DNA of 24,718 nt, from positions 1 to 24,718 of the forward strand of contig JAVBLF010000041.1 of NCBI GenBank assembly GCA_031553675.1, read 5' to 3'. Shown here piece by piece: positions 14,418 to 24,718 of the stretch (position 1 is its first letter; each line of letters opens with the position of its first letter). The notes beneath the pieces are model-generated. The model ran no database searches, had not been told where the DNA came from, and was given only the letters and a program-made list of their open reading frames with translations. Made by a program: the position numbers and the translations under genes. This DNA is from JAVBLF01 sp031553675 (GTDB lineage Bacteria > Bacillota > Clostridia > Christensenellales > CALWSW01).

Positions 14418-14737
14418 GAAGAACAGTAGATAAAAATGTGACCATGTGGGAGTGTGCGTTTTCGCATGCTCTCCCCATATTGAGCGGAATGCATCGGTCG
14501 GGTACCGTTTTAGCCGGGACTGGCCAAAAGCAGGAGACCTTTTTTGAAAAAAGGGGGGCCTGCTATTTTGTTCCTCCGCACACGGCCAAACAACCAAAAT
14601 GTGGTTGGCGATCCATGTGAATGGATATACTCCTCCCATGGATGCCGTCCCCGCCGGGCCATTGCCCGCCCGGCAACGAAATCGATTTTCCTTTCACATC
14701 TATACATGACGCAAGAAGTTGGGAGTGTGATTGCAGG
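14418..14737 (+). other. Long rpoBC leader with several hairpins
   Basis: About 320 bases without a gene. Visible structures are a GGGAG/CTCCC hairpin with a GTGCG/CGCAT upper part (about 14448-14476); a strong element at 14529-14564 (AGCAGG with CCTGCT enclosing CCTTTTTT and AAAAAAGG) followed by ATTTTG, which could terminate; and GCCGGGC (14653-14659) with GCCCGGC (14668-14674). In many bacteria rpoB follows rplJ-rplL; here it does not, so this leader may hold the control of polymerase synthesis. Confidence 0.5.
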
Positions 14738-18586
<3,849 letters not shown>

Positions 18587-18635
18587 GGGCTTTTGCCGTT
18601 TTTCCGCCTTGTGCATACAAGTTCGAACACTCTGA

Positions 18636-18643
18636 GGAAGGAG
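18636..18643 (+). promoter_or_regulatory. Ribosome binding site fixing the TTG start of rpoC
   Basis: GGAAGGAG lies 8 bases before TTG 18652. No ATG near it fits the family N-terminus. Confidence 0.85.
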
Positions 18644-18651
18644 CACCCGTT

Positions 18652-22212
<3,561 letters not shown>

Positions 22213-22241
22213 TCGCGCGTGAGTGAGAGGTGGAAAAACGG

Positions 22242-23117
22242 ATGAAAGCTTACAACGAAGCCACCTTCCTGCAAGCCCTCGAAGACGCCGGCAACAGCGG
22301 GCTTCTCCTGCGCGTCACGAAGGACTTCGGAAGCGTCAAAGCATACCTCGACTTTCTGAATGAGGGCGGCTCGGTCGATGACCCCGCCGCCCCTTCGGAT
22401 GACGAATATCGGGCCGCTCTCGCCGCGTGGCAGCAGCGCCCCACACCCCGGCCCGCAACCCCGTCCGACGACGACACTTCCACGTGGTCCTTCCGGCGTT
22501 CCCACGACGATTCCAGCCCGAGCGCCCAGAGCGCGGAATACGAATACGTTAAGCGCCTTCTCCCCGGCGGCGACGTCTCGCCTCTTTTCGAATCCGAGAC
22601 CTGCCTGCTCTGCAAAGGCGATCACCCCCGGCCCCGCAGCTACTACGCGATCACCGACATGGGCCACAAAGAACCCGAGGGCAAAAAAACCACCGCGCTC
22701 GGCTTTCGCGTCAAGACGAAAGTCGGCTCGATGGTCCCCCTCCAGATCGCCGCGTGCCCGCATTGCCGCAAGGTCCATATGACCGCCGCCTACCTCAAGC
22801 TGGTCACGATCGTCGCGATCATGGCTGCCGCCCTGCTGATCCTCACCCTCCAGCCGGTCGCGAAAGTGCTGCTCTCCCTCCACGAGAGCTTTTCGCTGCT
22901 GATCTTCCTCGCGATGATCCCCGTGAGCTGGGCGGTCGGCACGACGCTTAACAACCGCTACATCGCCAAGCACAGCGTGGAAACCCGCTTCGACATCGCC
23001 GAGATCCCCTTCGTCCATCGCATGATCGAAATGGGCTGGTTCCCGCTCTACGACTCGGGCAAAACGAGCCGCCTCGTCTTTTCGAAGAAGCGCCTGTCCC
23101 AAGGCTGGTTCATCTAA
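22242..23117 (+). CDS. Unknown membrane protein with a zinc-ribbon-like segment
   Basis: A 291-residue protein I do not recognise. Residues about 1-45 are a small helical block, about 46-105 an acidic, Pro/Ser-rich and probably disordered stretch. Two CxxC pairs, Cys121/Cys124 ('CLLCKGDH') and Cys172/Cys175 ('CPHCRKVH'), could bind one zinc ion. Two membrane segments follow (about 185-203 and 216-236), then a 55-residue C-terminal part. The start is probably ATG 22242, 9 bases after AGAGGTG; a GTG at 22230 overlaps that site. It lies 29 bases after rpoC and is likely read from the same transcript. The long disordered part and its polymerase-operon position are notable, but no function can be assigned. 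Confidence 0.75.
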   Translation: MKAYNEATFLQALEDAGNSGLLLRVTKDFGSVKAYLDFLNEGGSVDDPAAPSDDEYRAALAAWQQRPTPRPATPSDDDTSTWSFRRSHDDSSPSAQSAEYEYVKRLLPGGDVSPLFESETCLLCKGDHPRPRSYYAITDMGHKEPEGKKTTALGFRVKTKVGSMVPLQIAACPHCRKVHMTAAYLKLVTIVAIMAAALLILTLQPVAKVLLSLHESFSLLIFLAMIPVSWAVGTTLNNRYIAKHSVETRFDIAEIPFVHRMIEMGWFPLYDSGKTSRLVFSKKRLSQGWFI

Positions 23118-23202
23118 GAACCTGCGCCCCAAAAAAGACGCTCGGCTCCACCCTACACCCCCCAGTATCCCACCTAGCTTCGACAACACGCTTCCACCCC
23201 GA

Positions 23203-23236
23203 CGGAATGCCCGCCATCGAGAAGGCGGGCATTCCG
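23203..23236. terminator. Strong hairpin after the rpoBC operon (possible terminator)
   Basis: CGGAATGCCCGCC (23203-23215) pairs perfectly with GGCGGGCATTCCG (23224-23236) around an 8-base loop. No T-run follows directly, so it may be a rho-linked or mRNA-stabilising structure and not an ordinary intrinsic terminator. Confidence 0.5.
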
Positions 23237-23267
23237 GGGACGCCGTAGGCGTTTGAAAGTTCTTTTG

Positions 23268-23292
23268 CTCCTTTTCTTCCCAAGAAAAGGAG
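23268..23292. repeat. Perfect 11-bp hairpin before corA
   Basis: CTCCTTTTCTT (23268-23278) and AAGAAAAGGAG (23282-23292) with a 3-base loop. It lies 28 bases before the corA start and close to its ribosome-binding site. Its polypyrimidine/polypurine form resembles dispersed intergenic hairpins, though no second copy is in this window. Confidence 0.6.
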
Positions 23293-23319
23293 ACGAAACC
23301 AAGGAAGAAGGTGAGCCTC

Positions 23320-24255
23320 ATGCTTCACGTCATCTCGAAGGTCGACGGTCTTCTGACGGAGCTCAAGGCGCTGGCGCCCGGCTGCTGGGCCAATCTCGTC
23401 GACCCGACGCCCGACGAAGTCGATAAGGTCGTCGCGTTTTTCGGCATTGAGCGCGATTTCGTCACCGCTGCCCTCGACGAAGAGGAATCCGCCCACATCG
23501 ACCAGGAGGACGACGCCACGCTCGTCATCGTCGACATCCCCGTCGTCCAAGTCGACGCGCACGACTCGTTCTTTTACACCACGCTCCCGCTCGGCATCGT
23601 CACCTGCGCCAAGGGCTTCATCACGATCTGCACGCGCGAAACCACCATCATGGAAGACTTCATGGAAGGACGCGTCCGCGCCTTCTCCACCAACAAAAAA
23701 ACGCGCTTCCTCCTCCAGATCCTCCAGCGAAACGCGTCGAAGTTCCTTCAATACCTCAAGCAGATCGACAAGGCCAGCAACCTCGTGCAGGGCGAGCTCC
23801 AGCGCTCCATGAAAAACCGCGAACTGCTCCAGATGATGCGGCTTGAAAAATCGCTCGTCTACTTCTCGACCTCCCTCAAGGGCAATGAGGTCGTGCTGGA
23901 AAAGCTCCTCAAGTCCCAAGCCTTTACCCGCTACGCCGACGACGAGGACCTTCTCGAGGACGTCATCATCGACAACAAGCAGGCCATCGAAATGTGTACC
24001 ATCTACCGTGACATCCTCAGCGGCACCATGGACGCCTATGCATCGATCATCTCCAACAACCTTAACATCGTGATGAAATGGCTCGCCTCCCTCACGATCG
24101 TGCTCACCATCCCCCAGCTCATCTTCGGCTTGATGGGCATGAACACCGGCGTTCCCTTCGAAGGCTCCATGACCGGATTTTGGCTCTCGCTCGGGCTCAG
24201 CCTCGGGATCTCCGCCATCGCCGCCTGCATCCTCTGGCGCAAACGCATGTTTTAA
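23320..24255 (+). CDS. corA: CorA-family divalent cation transporter
   Basis: A 311-residue CorA-type protein. The cytoplasmic N-terminal domain (about 1-235) starts 'CWANLVDPTPDEVDKV', a normal CorA opening. The long stalk helix leads to two membrane segments at the C-terminus (about 248-270 and 282-304). Between them is the GMN signature ('GLMGMNTGVPF') that forms the ion filter of the pentameric channel. The last residues are basic (RKRMF), as usual. It probably takes up magnesium, although CorA relatives may carry cobalt, nickel or zinc. Start ATG 23320 is 6 bases after AAGGTG; a GTG at 23311 overlaps that site. No clear promoter was found before it. A hairpin stands just upstream, and the tRNA gene follows. 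Confidence 0.92.
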   Translation: MLHVISKVDGLLTELKALAPGCWANLVDPTPDEVDKVVAFFGIERDFVTAALDEEESAHIDQEDDATLVIVDIPVVQVDAHDSFFYTTLPLGIVTCAKGFITICTRETTIMEDFMEGRVRAFSTNKKTRFLLQILQRNASKFLQYLKQIDKASNLVQGELQRSMKNRELLQMMRLEKSLVYFSTSLKGNEVVLEKLLKSQAFTRYADDEDLLEDVIIDNKQAIEMCTIYRDILSGTMDAYASIISNNLNIVMKWLASLTIVLTIPQLIFGLMGMNTGVPFEGSMTGFWLSLGLSLGISAIAACILWRKRMF

Positions 24256-24283
24256 TTCCACAGCAGATTTTCACATTTGGAGC

Positions 24284-24312
24284 TTGAATCTCGCCCCCTT
24301 CTATGGTACAAT
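24284..24312 (+). promoter_or_regulatory. Promoter of the tRNA-Ala gene
   Basis: TTGAAT (24284-24289), 17 bases, TACAAT (24307-24312), 26 bases before the mature tRNA. Confidence 0.8.
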
Positions 24313-24338
24313 CAGTTTGTTCCAAAAGCGACGCCCAA

Positions 24339-24414
24339 GGGGAATTGGCGCAGTTGGTAGCGCGCAACGTTCGCAATGTTGAGGCCAGGGGTTCGAATCC
24401 CCTATTCTCCACCA
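24339..24414 (+). tRNA. tRNA-Ala (anticodon CGC)
   Basis: A complete 76-base cloverleaf including an encoded CCA end. The acceptor stem GGGGAAT pairs with ATTCTCC and includes a G3-U70 pair, the identity element for alanyl-tRNA synthetase. The anticodon arm CAACG/TGTTG carries the loop TTCGCAA, anticodon CGC, which reads GCG codons. The T arm has GTTCGAATC in the loop region. The gene is single, with its own promoter and a strong hairpin downstream. Confidence 0.97.
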
Positions 24415-24427
24415 GACAGGCTAGCTG

Positions 24428-24461
24428 AAATAGACCGTGGATTAGAATCCACGGTCTATTT
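24428..24461. terminator. Long perfect hairpin after the tRNA gene
   Basis: AAATAGACCGTGGATT and AATCCACGGTCTATTT are exact reverse complements over 16 bases with only two bases between, so a stem of about 15 bp forms with a 4-base loop. It is only weakly followed by T. It ends the tRNA transcript and may also stop the minus-strand gene on the right. Confidence 0.75.
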
Positions 24462-24480
24462 CTATCTAACGGGGGGCTTT

Positions 24481-24525
24481 TCAGCGTTTCGTTTTGTTAC
24501 GATTCATATCATTGTAAAACGCTGA
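24481..24525. repeat. Inverted repeat in the tRNA-distal intergenic region
   Basis: TCAGCGTTT (24481-24489) and AAACGCTGA (24517-24525) flank 27 AT-rich bases. The spacing is long for a terminator and would suit a protein-binding or recombination site. Confidence 0.5.
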
Positions 24526-24534
24526 TTCTATTTC

Positions 24535-24558
24535 GAACAGCACCAAGAACAGCACCAA
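24535..24558. repeat. Two tandem copies of a 12-bp repeat
   Basis: GAACAGCACCAA occurs twice in direct succession (24535-24546 and 24547-24558) without mismatch, just beyond the 3' end of the minus-strand partial gene. Confidence 0.8.
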
Positions 24559-24575
24559 TAAAGTTAGTGATTCCG

Positions 24576-24718
24576 CTATTTCCTCTCCATAAACCAGCGT
24601 GGGTCTTCGAAGTAAAGCCACTTTCTCTGCCCCATAATCATGCATTCGAAGCCTATCCCTATGCCGCCGGCCTTCGTCGAAGCCTTGGGCTTTACTTGCA
24701 GGACATCGTCAATTTCGT
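24576..24718 (-). CDS. 3' end of an unknown minus-strand gene, cut by the window edge
   Basis: The last 46 codons of a minus-strand frame, open from the right edge to a TAG at 24578-24576. The residues look like a real protein end: 'KAGGIGIGFECMIMGQRKWL' followed by 'YFEDPRWFMERK'. Aromatic, charged and hydrophobic residues alternate as in a small beta-rich domain. I do not recognise the family. It is the only minus-strand gene in the window, converges on the tRNA and lies in AT-richer DNA, which fits a gene at the border of an inserted element, but that is inference. Confidence 0.55.
   Translation of the reverse strand, partial: EIDDVLQVKPKASTKAGGIGIGFECMIMGQRKWLYFEDPRWFMERK

Noticed and set aside
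14621..14737. Upstream extension of RpoB from an ATG at 14621
   Set aside because: The added residues (Pro- and Cys-rich) do not resemble any RpoB N-terminus and include leader hairpins.

Overview
The window looks like an origin-proximal stretch of a GC-rich, probably spore-forming member of the Bacillota (class Clostridia or a close relative). The evidence is gene content and order: a SpoVT homologue, a SpoVB/YabM-type flippase, a YabN-type MazG protein, HU, RqcP (YabO), IspD-IspF, RadA, CarD, a YacL-type PIN/TRAM protein and rpoB-rpoC. In Bacillus subtilis the counterparts of most of these lie near the origin in several clusters. Here they are packed into about 22 kb, all on the + strand. 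SpoVT is the sporulation marker. The species cannot be named from the sequence.

Layout. 1-303: no supported gene. 304-1371: a radical SAM protein. 1799-7014: spoVT, flippase, yabN/mazG, hup and rqcP, with clear promoters before the flippase, hup and rqcP genes and terminators after spoVT and hup. 7176-8450: a fused ispDF gene behind a 40-bp tandem duplication. 8510-8673: a strong promoter abuts a sequence predicted to fold into a long rod-shaped RNA that resembles 6S RNA in architecture. 8740-10032: an unknown membrane-anchored, propeller-like protein. 10113-13719: radA, carD and yacL, without the disA often found in this neighbourhood. 13968-14321: a small XRE-type regulator. 14738-22212: rpoB and rpoC, without rplJ/rplL in front; RpoB carries a long acidic C-terminal tail. 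22242-24255: an unknown zinc-ribbon-like membrane protein and a CorA-type transporter. 24339-24414: tRNA-Ala(CGC) with its own promoter and a hairpin terminator. 24415-24718: an AT-richer segment with repeats and the 3' end of a minus-strand gene, possibly the edge of an element inserted at the tRNA.

The genes are mostly housekeeping: transcription (RNA polymerase, CarD), nucleoid and DNA repair (HU, RadA), ribosome rescue (RqcP), nucleotide clean-up (MazG), isoprenoid precursor synthesis (IspDF) and envelope/spore functions (flippase, SpoVT). I see no defence system, biosynthetic cluster or CRISPR array. The most interesting points are noncoding: the rod-like RNA candidate at 8510-8673, the apparent attenuator in the carD leader, the palindrome at the yacL promoter, the 40-bp duplication before ispDF and the tRNA-adjacent edge. 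Several genes start with TTG or GTG, judged from ribosome-binding sites and family N-termini. Function calls rest on motif recognition by eye, with no database search.
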